A stretch of DNA of 64,000 nt from NCBI GenBank assembly GCA_033764775.1, contig JANRIQ010000006.1, positions 62,001-126,000 of the forward strand. Reading direction: 5' to 3'. Of this stretch, positions 35,448 through 43,942 are shown one piece after another. Each line of letters begins with the position of its first letter. Within the stretch, counting starts at the first letter, position 1. The notes under the pieces were generated by a model. It made no database searches. It had not been told where the DNA came from and worked only from the letters and a program-made list of their open reading frames with translations. This DNA is from JAWXCE01 sp033764775 (lineage in GTDB: Bacteria; Pseudomonadota; Alphaproteobacteria; Rhizobiales; Rhodomicrobiaceae). The position numbers and the translations under genes were made by a program.

Positions 35448-37270
35448 CCCTGAACCGGCAGTCGGATCACGAAGCGCGCGCCGTAGATGCGGCCGGGTTC
35501 GGCGGCGCTCGATCCTGGCCGGCGCGGCGCCGGATTGATGCGGTTCTCCGCCCAGATGCGGCCGTTGTGCGCGGCGACGATCTGCTGCGAGATGTGCAGG
35601 CCGAGGCCGGAGTTTTGCCCGAACGCCTCATGGGCGGGCCGGTCGGTGTAGAACCGCGCGAACACCTTTTGCAGGTTCTCCGGCGCAATGCCCGGCCCCT
35701 CGTCCTCGATGGCGATTTCAATTTCGCGGGTGCGCCGCACCGGCCGCGCCGTGACATAGATCTTGCCTCCTTCGGGCGAGAAGGAGACGGCGTTGTCGAT
35801 GATGTTGGCGATCACCTGGCTGAGGCGGCTTTCGTGCCCGCGAACCATGAAGCTCGGAGCCGTGCGTTCGCCGCGACGCCCTGCGTCCTCGATGCGCACG
35901 TCGATTGGCGGCGCGCCCTCGCGGTGAAGGTCGTTCATGGCGCCGCACATGGCCCGCAGCAGGGCGGCGACATCCACCGGCTCGGCCGTTTCGCGCGAAA
36001 GCTCCGCGTCGAGCCTCGAGGCGTCCGAGATGTCGGTGATGAGGCGGTCCAAGCGGCGCACGTCGTGCTGGATAATGCCGACGAGGCGAGCGCGATCATC
36101 GTCGGTTTTTGCAAGCGCCAGCGTGTCGGCCGCGCTGCGCAGCGACGTGAGCGGGTTTTTCAGTTCATGGGCCACATCGGCGGCGAAGCATTCTGTCGCC
36201 TCCATGCGCTTGAACAGCGCCGAGGTCATGTTGCGCAGCGCGCGCGAGAGGTGCCCGATCTCGTCAGAGCGATGCGAGAAATCCGGGATCGGCTCCGGAC
36301 TGCGCATGCTCGTCGGAACGCGCTCGGCGGCGGCCGCGAGCCTGCGCATGGGTTCGGCGATGCCGCCCGCGAGCAGCACCGAGAGCACAGTCGTCACCAG
36401 CACCACAAGCGCGGCCATGGAGAGGATGGCGGCGCGCTCCTTGGCGATGATGTCGTCGATCTCGCCCTCCGACGAGGTCAGCAGCAGCGCGCCCATCACC
36501 GTGCGCATGCGCTGGATCGGCACGCCGACGCTGACGATCGTCTCGCCCTTCTCCGTGAGGCTCACGAGATTCATGGGCTCGCCCGTGAGCGCCACCTTGA
36601 TTTCCTTGTAGGCCTTGCCGTTGGCCGAGCCGATGTCGCGATGAACGGGCAGGTTTTTATCGGCTGAGATCTTGCCCAGCCAAACCCAGAAGCGCCGCAG
36701 AAGCCCGTCTTCCTGCTCCACCACCGGCGGCAAATCGAACCGCAGCACCTGGCCGCTGCTGTACAGGCGCTTGCTATCGACGAGCAGCACGCCCTCGTGG
36801 TCGTAAATCCGGGCGCGCATGCCCGTCAGCTTGGCGATCTGGCGGATGACCGGCGTGACGATTTCCGGGTCGAGCGCGAAGGAAAGCGCGGAGGCGTTGA
36901 TCGCGTCGTCCAGCCCCGAGACCGAGGGCAGCTGGAGCATGAAGTCGGCGCCAGGCGCAATGCGCCCGGCTTCCGCGTTGGCTTTGTCGGCGAGCGTCAC
37001 GGCGATGATCTTGCCGTGCTCCAGCAGGCTATCCCGCCGGTTGTCGATCAGGCCCGCCCTGAACTGGTTGAGATAGAGAATGCCCGCGACGAGGACCAGC
37101 AGACCGAACACGTTAAGCACCACGATCCGCCGCGCGATGCTCGTGAAGCTGTAGCGTTGGCGCATGCGGCGCAGAAACGCGAGCGTCCGCCGCCGGAACC
37201 GTGAGGCGCGCGCCCGCTTTGGCGGCTTCGCGTCGTCCGTCTCCCAGGCGCTGGCGACGTCGATGGTCAT
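35444..37270 (-). CDS. chvG: ChvG/ExoS-type sensor histidine kinase
   Basis: A 608-residue membrane sensor that reports acid and envelope stress to ChvI. A charged N-terminus precedes the first membrane helix (IVVLNVFGLLVLVAGILYLNQF). A periplasmic domain of about 230 residues follows, then a second helix (AAILSMAALVVLVTTVLSVLLAGGIAEPM) and a HAMP segment. The kinase core has AADVAHELKNPLTSLRSAADTLALA, ANIIDNAVSFSPEGG, EDEGPGIAPENLQKVFARFYTDRP and NSGLGLHISQQIV. It is cotranscribed with chvI upstream and hprK downstream, the standard order in this group. Confidence 0.95.
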   Translation of the reverse strand: MTIDVASAWETDDAKPPKRARASRFRRRTLAFLRRMRQRYSFTSIARRIVVLNVFGLLVLVAGILYLNQFRAGLIDNRRDSLLEHGKIIAVTLADKANAEAGRIAPGADFMLQLPSVSGLDDAINASALSFALDPEIVTPVIRQIAKLTGMRARIYDHEGVLLVDSKRLYSSGQVLRFDLPPVVEQEDGLLRRFWVWLGKISADKNLPVHRDIGSANGKAYKEIKVALTGEPMNLVSLTEKGETIVSVGVPIQRMRTVMGALLLTSSEGEIDDIIAKERAAILSMAALVVLVTTVLSVLLAGGIAEPMRRLAAAAERVPTSMRSPEPIPDFSHRSDEIGHLSRALRNMTSALFKRMEATECFAADVAHELKNPLTSLRSAADTLALAKTDDDRARLVGIIQHDVRRLDRLITDISDASRLDAELSRETAEPVDVAALLRAMCGAMNDLHREGAPPIDVRIEDAGRRGERTAPSFMVRGHESRLSQVIANIIDNAVSFSPEGGKIYVTARPVRRTREIEIAIEDEGPGIAPENLQKVFARFYTDRPAHEAFGQNSGLGLHISQQIVAAHNGRIWAENRINPAPRRPGSSAAEPGRIYGARFVIRLPVQG

Positions 37271-37282
37271 GGGCGGCGCGCC

Positions 37283-37978
37283 CTACTCCTTGAAGCGATA
37301 GCCGACGCCATACAGCGTTTCGATCACGTCGAAATTCGTGTCGACGACCTTAAACTTCTTCCGCAGGCGCTTGATGTGGCTGTCGATGGTGCGGTCGTCC
37401 ACATAGACCTGGTCGTCATAGGCGGCGTCCATCAGCGCGTCGCGGCTCTTGACCACGCCCGGGCGGTGGGCGAGCGCCTGCAGAATGAGGAACTCCGTCA
37501 CGGTGAGCGTCACCGGACGGCCGTCCCAGACGCATGTGTGGCGTTCCGGGTCGAGCTTCAGCTTGCCGCGCTCGATGATTTTCGCAGGGTCTTCGACGGC
37601 GGCGGCGGGGTCGCGCGGAGATGAGCGCCGCAGGATGGCCCGCACGCGCTCGACAACCAGCCGCTGCGAAAACGGTTTGCGGATGTAGTCGTCCGCGCCC
37701 ATTTTGAGGCCGAACAGCTCGTCGATCTCCTCATCCTTCGAGGTGAGGAAGATCACCGGCATCTCGCTGCGCTGGCGCAATCGACGCAACAGCTCCATGC
37801 CGTCCATGCGCGGCATCTTGATGTCGAAGATGCCCATGTCCACGGGATCGGCGACGATGCCGTCATAGGCGGATGCGCCGTCGTTATACGCTTGTATTTT
37901 ATATCCTTCCGCTTCAAGCACCATCCTCAGGGACGTGACGATGTTCCGGTCGTCGTCCACCAGTGCGATCGTTGGCAT
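37283..37978 (-). CDS. chvI: ChvI, OmpR-family response regulator
   Basis: A 231-residue two-component regulator paired with ChvG. The receiver domain (residues 1-120) has the acidic pocket DDD near 8-10, the phosphorylated Asp52 in GIFDIKMPRMDG, and Thr/Lys in FLTSKDE and YIRKPFSQ. The C-terminal winged helix ends DTNFDVIETLYGVGYRFKE. The ATG at 37978 follows GGAGGCG; the longer frame upstream is rejected. Divergent from pckA across about 250 bases. Confidence 0.96.
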   Translation of the reverse strand: MPTIALVDDDRNIVTSLRMVLEAEGYKIQAYNDGASAYDGIVADPVDMGIFDIKMPRMDGMELLRRLRQRSEMPVIFLTSKDEEIDELFGLKMGADDYIRKPFSQRLVVERVRAILRRSSPRDPAAAVEDPAKIIERGKLKLDPERHTCVWDGRPVTLTVTEFLILQALAHRPGVVKSRDALMDAAYDDQVYVDDRTIDSHIKRLRKKFKVVDTNFDVIETLYGVGYRFKE

Positions 37979-38229
37979 AAAAAGTATCGCCTCCCGCCAT
38001 TGTTGCTTGGAGTGCTGCCCTATGGCCCCATTGGGGACGAAATGTGGCGGAAAATCCACAAACCCACGCGCACATCCTAGACTCTTTCGCACGCGACGCA
38101 ACCCTTCCGGCGCAGCGTCTTTATCCGCGAACCCGACGCGCCCCGCAGTTGATCGAAATGGCTATTTATTTTTTTCTAAATGTCGGTTTAGCTCGGCTTA
38201 ATCAGCCCACCCAAAACGAGGAGAGATCA
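37979..38229. promoter_or_regulatory. Divergent regulatory region between chvI and pckA
   Basis: A non-coding stretch of 251 bases. An AT-rich run at about 38160-38185 (GGCTATTTATTTTTTTCTAAA), with TTGATC 5 bases ahead, probably holds the pckA promoter, but no clean -10 could be picked. GAGGAGAG at 38218-38225 is the pckA ribosome binding site. CCCCATTGGGG near 38023-38033 is a short palindrome of unknown meaning. Confidence 0.45.
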
Positions 38230-39801
38230 GTGCTGAAACTGGCGTCCGAGGCGTTTGACGTAAAGCCTTTTATCGACAGCGCCTTGGGGCGCGCCGATCA
38301 GACCGAGGCCGAGCTTCTGGAGGCCTCCGTCGCGCGCGGCGAAGGGCGGCTTACGGCGACCGGCGCCCTCAGCGTGGAGACGGGCGCGCACACTGGCCGC
38401 TCTGCCGCAGACAAATTCATCGTGCGCGACGCCGCGACCGACGCCGCTGTCTGGTGGGACAACAACAAGCCGATGGCGCCCGCAGCGTTCGAGGCGCTGC
38501 TTGCCGACATGGCCGCTTACGCGGGCGGACGCGCGCTGTTCTCGCAATCGCTGCTGGCCGGCGCCGACCCGGCTCACCGAATCAATGTGCGCGTGATCTG
38601 CGAATACGCCTGGCATGCGCTGTTTATCCGTCATCTCCTCATCAAACCGGCGGCGGAAATGCTTGCGGCCTTCCGTCCGGGCCTCACCATCATCGATCTG
38701 CCCGGCTTCAAGGCGGACCCGGCGCGCCACGGCTGCCGCAGCGAGACGGTGATCGCCTGCGACCTTACGCGAGGCCTCGTGCTCATCGGCGGCACGTCTT
38801 ACGCCGGCGAGATCAAGAAATCGGTTTTCAGCTATCTGAATTATACGCTCCCCGCCAAAGGCGTCATGCCGATGCATTGCTCGATCAATGACGGCGAGCA
38901 CGGGCCGGCGGTGTTCTTCGGCCTCTCGGGCACAGGCAAGACGACGCTCTCCGCCGACCCCTCGCGCACCTTGATCGGCGACGATGAGCACGGCTGGAGC
39001 GCCGACGGCCTGTTCAACTTCGAGGGTGGCTGCTACGCGAAAACTATCCGCCTTTCGCCGGAGGCCGAGCCGCAGATCTACGCCGCCGTGAACCGCTTCG
39101 GCGCCGTTTTGGAGAACGTGCCCCTTGACGCACGCCGCCGCCCGGACTTCGACGACGCCTCGCGCACCGAGAACACGCGCGGCGCCTACCCGCTCGAATT
39201 CATCCCCGGAGCGAGCCGCGAGGGCCGCGCGGGCCACCCGCGCCACATCGTGATGCTGACCGCCGATGCGTTCGGCGTGCTCCCGCCCATCGCGCGCCTT
39301 AGCGCCGAGGACGCGATGCGTCATTTTCTTTGCGGCTACACGGCCAAGGTCGCGGGCACGGAGAAAGGCGTAAGCGAGCCGCAAGCCACGTTCTCCGCCT
39401 GCTTCGGCGGGCCGTTCATGCCGCGGCCGCCGGCCGCCTACGGCGCGCTTCTGCGCGATCTCATCGACCGCCACGGCGTCGCCTGCTGGCTGCTCAACAC
39501 CGGCTGGACCGGCGGCCGCTACGGCGAGGGGCGACGCATGCCGCTAGCCATGACGCGAGCGCTCCTCGCCGCCGCGCTGAACGGCGACCTCGCGGATGCG
39601 CCCATGCGCCGCGACCCGGTCTTCGGTTTCGCCGTGCCGACCGCGTGTCCGGGCGTTGAGGCCACCATCCTCGATCCGCGCGAAACTTGGGCCGACAAAT
39701 CCGCCTATGACGCGCAGGCCGCGTCGCTGCTCGCCATGTTCGAGGAGACGTTCAAACGGCTGGACAGCTCCGCGCCGCAAACGCGCCTGGCGGCCGAGTA
39801 A
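38230..39801 (+). CDS. pckA: Phosphoenolpyruvate carboxykinase (ATP)
   Basis: Converts oxaloacetate to phosphoenolpyruvate, the entry step of gluconeogenesis. The GTG at 38230 is chosen because GAGGAGAG precedes it and homology begins there (523 residues). The family signatures are ETGAHTGRSAADKFIV, GTSYAGEIKKSVF, the kinase loop FFGLSGTGKTTLSADP near residues 228-243, DDEHGW and LNTGWTGGRYGEG. Its position beside chvI-chvG is conserved in Hyphomicrobiales and fits carbon-status control. Confidence 0.97.
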   Translation: MLKLASEAFDVKPFIDSALGRADQTEAELLEASVARGEGRLTATGALSVETGAHTGRSAADKFIVRDAATDAAVWWDNNKPMAPAAFEALLADMAAYAGGRALFSQSLLAGADPAHRINVRVICEYAWHALFIRHLLIKPAAEMLAAFRPGLTIIDLPGFKADPARHGCRSETVIACDLTRGLVLIGGTSYAGEIKKSVFSYLNYTLPAKGVMPMHCSINDGEHGPAVFFGLSGTGKTTLSADPSRTLIGDDEHGWSADGLFNFEGGCYAKTIRLSPEAEPQIYAAVNRFGAVLENVPLDARRRPDFDDASRTENTRGAYPLEFIPGASREGRAGHPRHIVMLTADAFGVLPPIARLSAEDAMRHFLCGYTAKVAGTEKGVSEPQATFSACFGGPFMPRPPAAYGALLRDLIDRHGVACWLLNTGWTGGRYGEGRRMPLAMTRALLAAALNGDLADAPMRRDPVFGFAVPTACPGVEATILDPRETWADKSAYDAQAASLLAMFEETFKRLDSSAPQTRLAAE

Positions 39802-39874
39802 CCACGCGCACTTTTGCGGTTTGTCGTTCGCCGCCCTTGCTTTATGACGTGGCCGGGCAACCTCGGGGCGGCGG

Positions 39875-41632
39875 ATGATGCTGACGAAACTGAATGCGGC
39901 CTGCTCTCAGGCGCTCGACTGGCTGAGCGCCGCGCCCGCCCGTTCGGCGGGGCTGCTCCTTGTGCTGTGCCTCGCGCTCTATCTTCCCGGCCAGGCCTCG
40001 CTCCCCGTCACCGACCGTGACGAAGCCCGCTTCGCGCAGGCGACAAAACAAATGCTGGAGACGGGCGACTTCATCGACATCCGCTTCCAGGACGAACCGC
40101 GCTACAAAAAGCCGGTCGGCATTCACTGGCTTCAATCGCTCAGCGTCGCGGCGTTCGGCAACGAGGCGCGCAACAACATCTGGGCCTACCGTATCCCCTC
40201 GCTGCTCGCGATGATCGCGGCGGCGCTTCTCACTTGGTGGGCGGCCCGGCCCATTTTCGGGCGCCGGACGGCGCTGCTGTCCGCCGTCATCCTCGCCAGC
40301 GCCATCACCGTCAGCTTCGAGGCGCGCATCGCCAAGTCGGACGCGGCGCTTTTCGCTTTGATCATCCTCGCGCAAGGGGCGTTCGCGCGCATCTTTCTGC
40401 TCGACAGGAAGCGCCACGAAATGGTGGGCGTGGCCGCCGTGTTCTGGGTGGCGATGGGCGCGGCGATTTTGGTGAAAGGCCCGGTCGCGCCCGCCGTCAT
40501 CGGCTTCACCGGCGCGGCGCTCGTTATCTTCCACAAAGACCGGCGCTGGCTGCGCAACCTGCATGCGGCCTGGGGCGTCCCCGTGATGCTGGCCATCGTG
40601 TTGCCCTGGTTCATCGCCATCGGCGTGATTTCCGAGGGCGCATTTTTCGCGGGCGCGGCCGGCAAGGACTTCGCCGGCAAGCTGGTGAGCGGTCAGGAAG
40701 CGCACGGCGCGCCGCCCGGATTTTACCTCATCACGTTCTGGTGGAGCTTCTGGCCGGGCGCGCTCGTTGTCACCGGGGGCGCGGCGATCTGGCTCTGGCG
40801 GCGGCGCATAGGGCGGCGCGCGCTGTGGCTGCTGGCCTCGATTATCCCGTACTGGATCGCCATCGAACTGACGCCGACCAAGCTGCCGCACTACGCGCTG
40901 CCTGTTTACCCCGCCATCGCGATGGCGGCGGCCTGGGCGCTGCGGGAGGGCGCGGCCCAAATCCCGGCGCGCACCTACAAGCAGGCGGCGGGCATATGGG
41001 CCTTCGTCATAACGGCTCAAATCGTGGTGTTTGGCTACGGCTTCTGGCGATTCGAGGCGGAGTGGAGCGCGGCGCTCGCCTTGCTCGGCGCGGCCCTGAT
41101 CGCGGTGGCGGCCGTGGCGGCGGTCGCGGCGTGGAGGCGGCAGAGTTACGCGGCGCTGGCTTTTGCCGTGACGGCGGCGGGCATGCTCAACGCTGGGGCA
41201 TTTGGCGGCGTGCTCCCCGCGCTGAAACCGATCTGGCCCTCGCAACAGGCCGCCGAGGCGCTGGCCCCGTTTCTGCCATGCGCGCGCGGGCCTGTCGCTT
41301 TCGCCGGGCATAACGAGCCGAGCGCCGTCTTCCTGCACGGCACCGACACAAAATTCGCCTCGCCCGAGGGCGCCGCCCAGGCGCTGCTGGACGGTTCGGC
41401 CGCCTACGCCTTTGTCGAAACGAGACGGCTGGGCAGGTTCTCTAAAGTGTTTGCCGACAAAGGCGGGGCTGCGCCGCAGCCGGTCGCGTGCGCCGCGGGC
41501 ATTGACGTGAATGGCGGCAAAACGCTCATTTTGGAGCTGTTTACGCTCAAGCCCGATGACGTCATCGGGCGGTGCAAACCCGCATCCACGCGCGGCTGCG
41601 ACACGTTCACCATGATGACCGGCGGCCGTTAA
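39875..41632 (+). CDS. ArnT/PMT-family membrane glycosyltransferase
   Basis: A 585-residue polytopic protein of the lipid-linked-sugar glycosyltransferase class (GT83-like). After the first helix comes the periplasmic-loop signature DRDEARFAQATKQMLETGDF, with acidic residues expected to be catalytic, then FQDEPRYKKPVGIHWLQ. Ten or more hydrophobic helices follow, and FYLITFWWSFWPG and LTPTKLPHYALPVYPA are typical of ArnT relatives. The C-terminal third is a soluble domain. It probably adds a sugar to lipid A or another envelope glycan. It converges with the next gene, their stops overlapping. Confidence 0.9.
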   Translation: MMLTKLNAACSQALDWLSAAPARSAGLLLVLCLALYLPGQASLPVTDRDEARFAQATKQMLETGDFIDIRFQDEPRYKKPVGIHWLQSLSVAAFGNEARNNIWAYRIPSLLAMIAAALLTWWAARPIFGRRTALLSAVILASAITVSFEARIAKSDAALFALIILAQGAFARIFLLDRKRHEMVGVAAVFWVAMGAAILVKGPVAPAVIGFTGAALVIFHKDRRWLRNLHAAWGVPVMLAIVLPWFIAIGVISEGAFFAGAAGKDFAGKLVSGQEAHGAPPGFYLITFWWSFWPGALVVTGGAAIWLWRRRIGRRALWLLASIIPYWIAIELTPTKLPHYALPVYPAIAMAAAWALREGAAQIPARTYKQAAGIWAFVITAQIVVFGYGFWRFEAEWSAALALLGAALIAVAAVAAVAAWRRQSYAALAFAVTAAGMLNAGAFGGVLPALKPIWPSQQAAEALAPFLPCARGPVAFAGHNEPSAVFLHGTDTKFASPEGAAQALLDGSAAYAFVETRRLGRFSKVFADKGGAAPQPVACAAGIDVNGGKTLILELFTLKPDDVIGRCKPASTRGCDTFTMMTGGR

Positions 41633-42825
41633 AGCTCCAGCGCGCCCAGCACGGCGAGGGTCACAGCGCGGATGTCGAAGGTGCGCTCGGCGACGGCGCG
41701 GCTGGCGTTCGCCATGCGCGGTATCAGGTCGGGCCGCTGCAGCACATACGACATCGCCTTGGCGAGCGACACCGGATCGCGCGGCGGCACGAGATAGCCG
41801 TTCACTCCATGCTCCACCGCCTCGGGCAACCCGCGCGTGTTGGTGGCGATGATCGGTCGGCCGAACGCCAGCGCGGCGATGGCGATGTCGGGCCTGCCCC
41901 CGTTGCGCGCCGGGATCACCAGGCAATGCGAGCGCGCGACCAGCTCCACCGCGTCCTCGCGCGGGCCGAGATACTGGATCGCGGCGCGGTACCGGCGAAG
42001 CTCCTCCAAAGACACGGCGCCCGCCCCCGCCGCGGCCTTGCCAACGAGCAGGCACCGGGCGTTGCGAGCGCGGGCGCGCAGCAACTCCGCCGCCTCGCAA
42101 TAATCCTGAACGCCGCTGTCGGCGCGCAAATCGGCGACCATCAGAAACAGCGCGCCCCGGTCAAGCGGCGGCAGCGCGAGGTGCGGCGCCTCGTCCAGAT
42201 TGACGCCCGGCGCGCCGATGCACGTCACCTGCAGATGCGGCGGCAGCAGACCGAGCGAGGCGAGCAGCTCTTTGTCGCCGGAATTCGGGAGGATGACGCC
42301 GTGGCTCGCCCGCAGCGCCGTCCACCAGAACGGCTTCATGATCTGGCGGCGCGCCCAGGCGGATGGCTGGCCCAGCGCGCCGACCGCCGAGCCGAAATCG
42401 AGAAGCAGCGGCACGATGTGCGGAACACCCGCCAGCCGTCCGCCGAGCGCGCTGAGCGCGGCGGCCTTCATGGACACCCCGAGCACCACGTCCGGCGCGA
42501 CGGAGCGGAACCCCGCCTGCAGCCGCCTGATCGCACGCTCGTCGGCGATGGGCGACACGCCGCGGGAGATGGGGCCGGTCTCGCGCGGCTCGGCGCCGTA
42601 GGCGGAGGCGATCCTATAGCTGCGCTCGTCCCAGTCGGGCGCGAAGCAGAACACGTCATGGCCCCGGCGCCTGGCCTCGCGGATGACGAACAGGGCGACG
42701 TCCGGCATGGCGGAGGCGGAGGTGGCGACGACGGCGACGCGCTTGCGGGCGGCGCGCACGATGGTTTGCGCGCGATATGCGGCCCCGGTCTCAAGCGTTG
42801 CGCTTTGCGACCTTACGCGGTGCAT
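41629..42825 (-). CDS. Glycosyltransferase family 4 (group 1)
   Basis: A 398-residue GT-B fold enzyme. The N-terminal domain resembles Glyco_trans_4 (VAVVATSASAMPDVALFVIREARRRGHDV); the C-terminal domain shows LLVGKAAAG, LGPREDAVELVARS and the donor-binding GRPIIATNTRGLPEAVEHGVNGYLVPP. Partial similarity to sugar transferases for exopolysaccharide or LPS; the exact sugar is unknown. It starts at 42825 with a promoter-like element about 75 bases upstream and converges with the ArnT-like gene. Confidence 0.9.
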   Translation of the reverse strand: MHRVRSQSATLETGAAYRAQTIVRAARKRVAVVATSASAMPDVALFVIREARRRGHDVFCFAPDWDERSYRIASAYGAEPRETGPISRGVSPIADERAIRRLQAGFRSVAPDVVLGVSMKAAALSALGGRLAGVPHIVPLLLDFGSAVGALGQPSAWARRQIMKPFWWTALRASHGVILPNSGDKELLASLGLLPPHLQVTCIGAPGVNLDEAPHLALPPLDRGALFLMVADLRADSGVQDYCEAAELLRARARNARCLLVGKAAAGAGAVSLEELRRYRAAIQYLGPREDAVELVARSHCLVIPARNGGRPDIAIAALAFGRPIIATNTRGLPEAVEHGVNGYLVPPRDPVSLAKAMSYVLQRPDLIPRMANASRAVAERTFDIRAVTLAVLGALEL

Positions 42826-43258
42826 GTGGCCGTCTGATTCTGAAAGCAGGATCGCTGTCGCCGCATCGCGCCGTCATCATGTGGTGCAAGCTGGGGGCAG
42901 AGTAGCAACGATCGAATACTCGGACAAGATCGCTCGAATTTGGCTCTTGCGCCGGCCGCGACAGACGATTCGCAATACAACCGGTGGATGTCAAAAAAAG
43001 GCCTTGGCGCGGGGTTGCCAAGGCCCTTATAAGTTTGCGTAGCGGTTAAACAACCATTACGAGAATGATTTATTTATTCTTCCCGGCGATAAATCAACCT
43101 AATTGTTGATAATTTCCGCGCTTTTTGGCCGCGGAGTCATCCATTCTCCACAGCCATAGAAATGTGTGGAAAGTGCGTAATCGCCATATTCACAGCGGTT
43201 TCGTGTGGGTCTTGCGCGCGTGCATGCAACCTAGGCGATTGCCATGAACAACGGCGGG
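42826..43258. other. 433-base intergenic region with terminator, palindrome and promoter-like elements
   Basis: No convincing coding region. On the minus strand it holds a candidate promoter for the glycosyltransferase (TTGTCC 42927-42922, 17-base spacer, TACTCT 42904-42899). It also has an intrinsic terminator at 42993-43025, an AT-rich stretch at about 43045-43115, and the palindrome ATCAAC-N6-GTTGAT at 43094-43111. TTAAACAACCATTAC near 43046 is one base from a CtrA box. A short transcript between about 43060 and the terminator is possible. Confidence 0.5.
42993..43025 (-). terminator. Intrinsic terminator
   Basis: On the minus strand, a perfect 9-bp stem GGCCTTGGC/GCCAAGGCC with an 8-base loop is followed by a run of seven T. 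It lies about 230 bases beyond the lutC stop, so it ends either the lut operon or a separate small RNA. Confidence 0.85.
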
Positions 43259-43942
43259 CTATCGGCTGACCAGAAGGACATGCAGACGCTTCGGCCCGTG
43301 GGCGCCGTTGACGATGGTCTGTTCGATGTCGGCGGTGCGCGAGGGGCCGCTGATCAGGTTCACCGTGCGGGGCATGCGGCCGCGCCCGTGGATGCGCCGG
43401 ATTTTGCTCCACGCTTCCTCGTAGGGGCCGAAGATGTCCTCAGCGGCGATCATCACAATGTGCGTCTCGGGCAGGAAATTGAGCGTGGACGGGTTGTCCG
43501 GTCCCGACGCCAGAAACAGCGTGCCGGTCTCCGCCGCCGCGGCCGACGCCACGCTGAACGAGGTGAGATCGGCGCCGTCGGCAGGGCCCCGCCGCACTTC
43601 GATGGGCGTTTCATCCCACGGCATCTCGCTAAACGCCGGATCGGCGCCGAACCGAAGCTGCAGCGGCATGTTCAGCCCGCGCAGATAGGCGGCGATGGCC
43701 TCCGGCGCCTCGGCGCGTTTCTTCAAGCGCTGCACGGTGGCGTTCTGCCCCTCCAGCGCGGCGATGAAGCGGCGGATCAGCGCGGCGCGATCCTCGGCGG
43801 CGCGCGCCGGAATGATGCCCGCAGGCGCCCGGTCGATGCGGGTGCGCACGAGGCCGCGCCTGCCCGCCTCATCTCCGCGCACGCCGAGTTTGGCGCGAAC
43901 GGCGCGCAGGATGCGGTCGCGGTCGCCCTCGTTCGCGCTCAC
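43259..43942 (-). CDS. lutC: LutC, lactate-utilisation protein
   Basis: A 227-residue LUD-domain protein of the LutABC L-lactate oxidising system. The GTG at 43942 overlaps the lutB stop (GTGA); the longer frame upstream is lutB out of frame. The C-terminal half is typical: SFSVASAAAAETGTLFLASG, NFLPETHIVMIAAEDIFG, and INLISGPSRTADIEQ-like VNLISGPSRTADIEQTI. It lacks cysteine clusters; its exact role in the complex is not known. Confidence 0.92.
   Translation of the reverse strand: MSANEGDRDRILRAVRAKLGVRGDEAGRRGLVRTRIDRAPAGIIPARAAEDRAALIRRFIAALEGQNATVQRLKKRAEAPEAIAAYLRGLNMPLQLRFGADPAFSEMPWDETPIEVRRGPADGADLTSFSVASAAAAETGTLFLASGPDNPSTLNFLPETHIVMIAAEDIFGPYEEAWSKIRRIHGRGRMPRTVNLISGPSRTADIEQTIVNGAHGPKRLHVLLVSR

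Noticed and set aside
39842..42100. A 752-codon minus-strand frame
   Set aside because: It covers the opposite strand of the ArnT-like gene and a wrong frame of the glycosyltransferase. The sequence is Arg/Gly/Pro-rich without motifs.
42683..43042. A 119-codon plus-strand frame across the start of the glycosyltransferase gene
   Set aside because: Overlaps the start of the minus-strand gene and its promoter, has no ribosome binding site and no recognisable motif.
42826..43258. Possible replication origin (AT-rich, DnaA-box-like sequences TTCTCCACA and CTTTCCACA, near-CtrA motif)
   Set aside because: DnaA-like boxes are few and imperfect, and none of the genes usually near an alphaproteobacterial origin (hemE, dnaA, gidA, parAB) are nearby.
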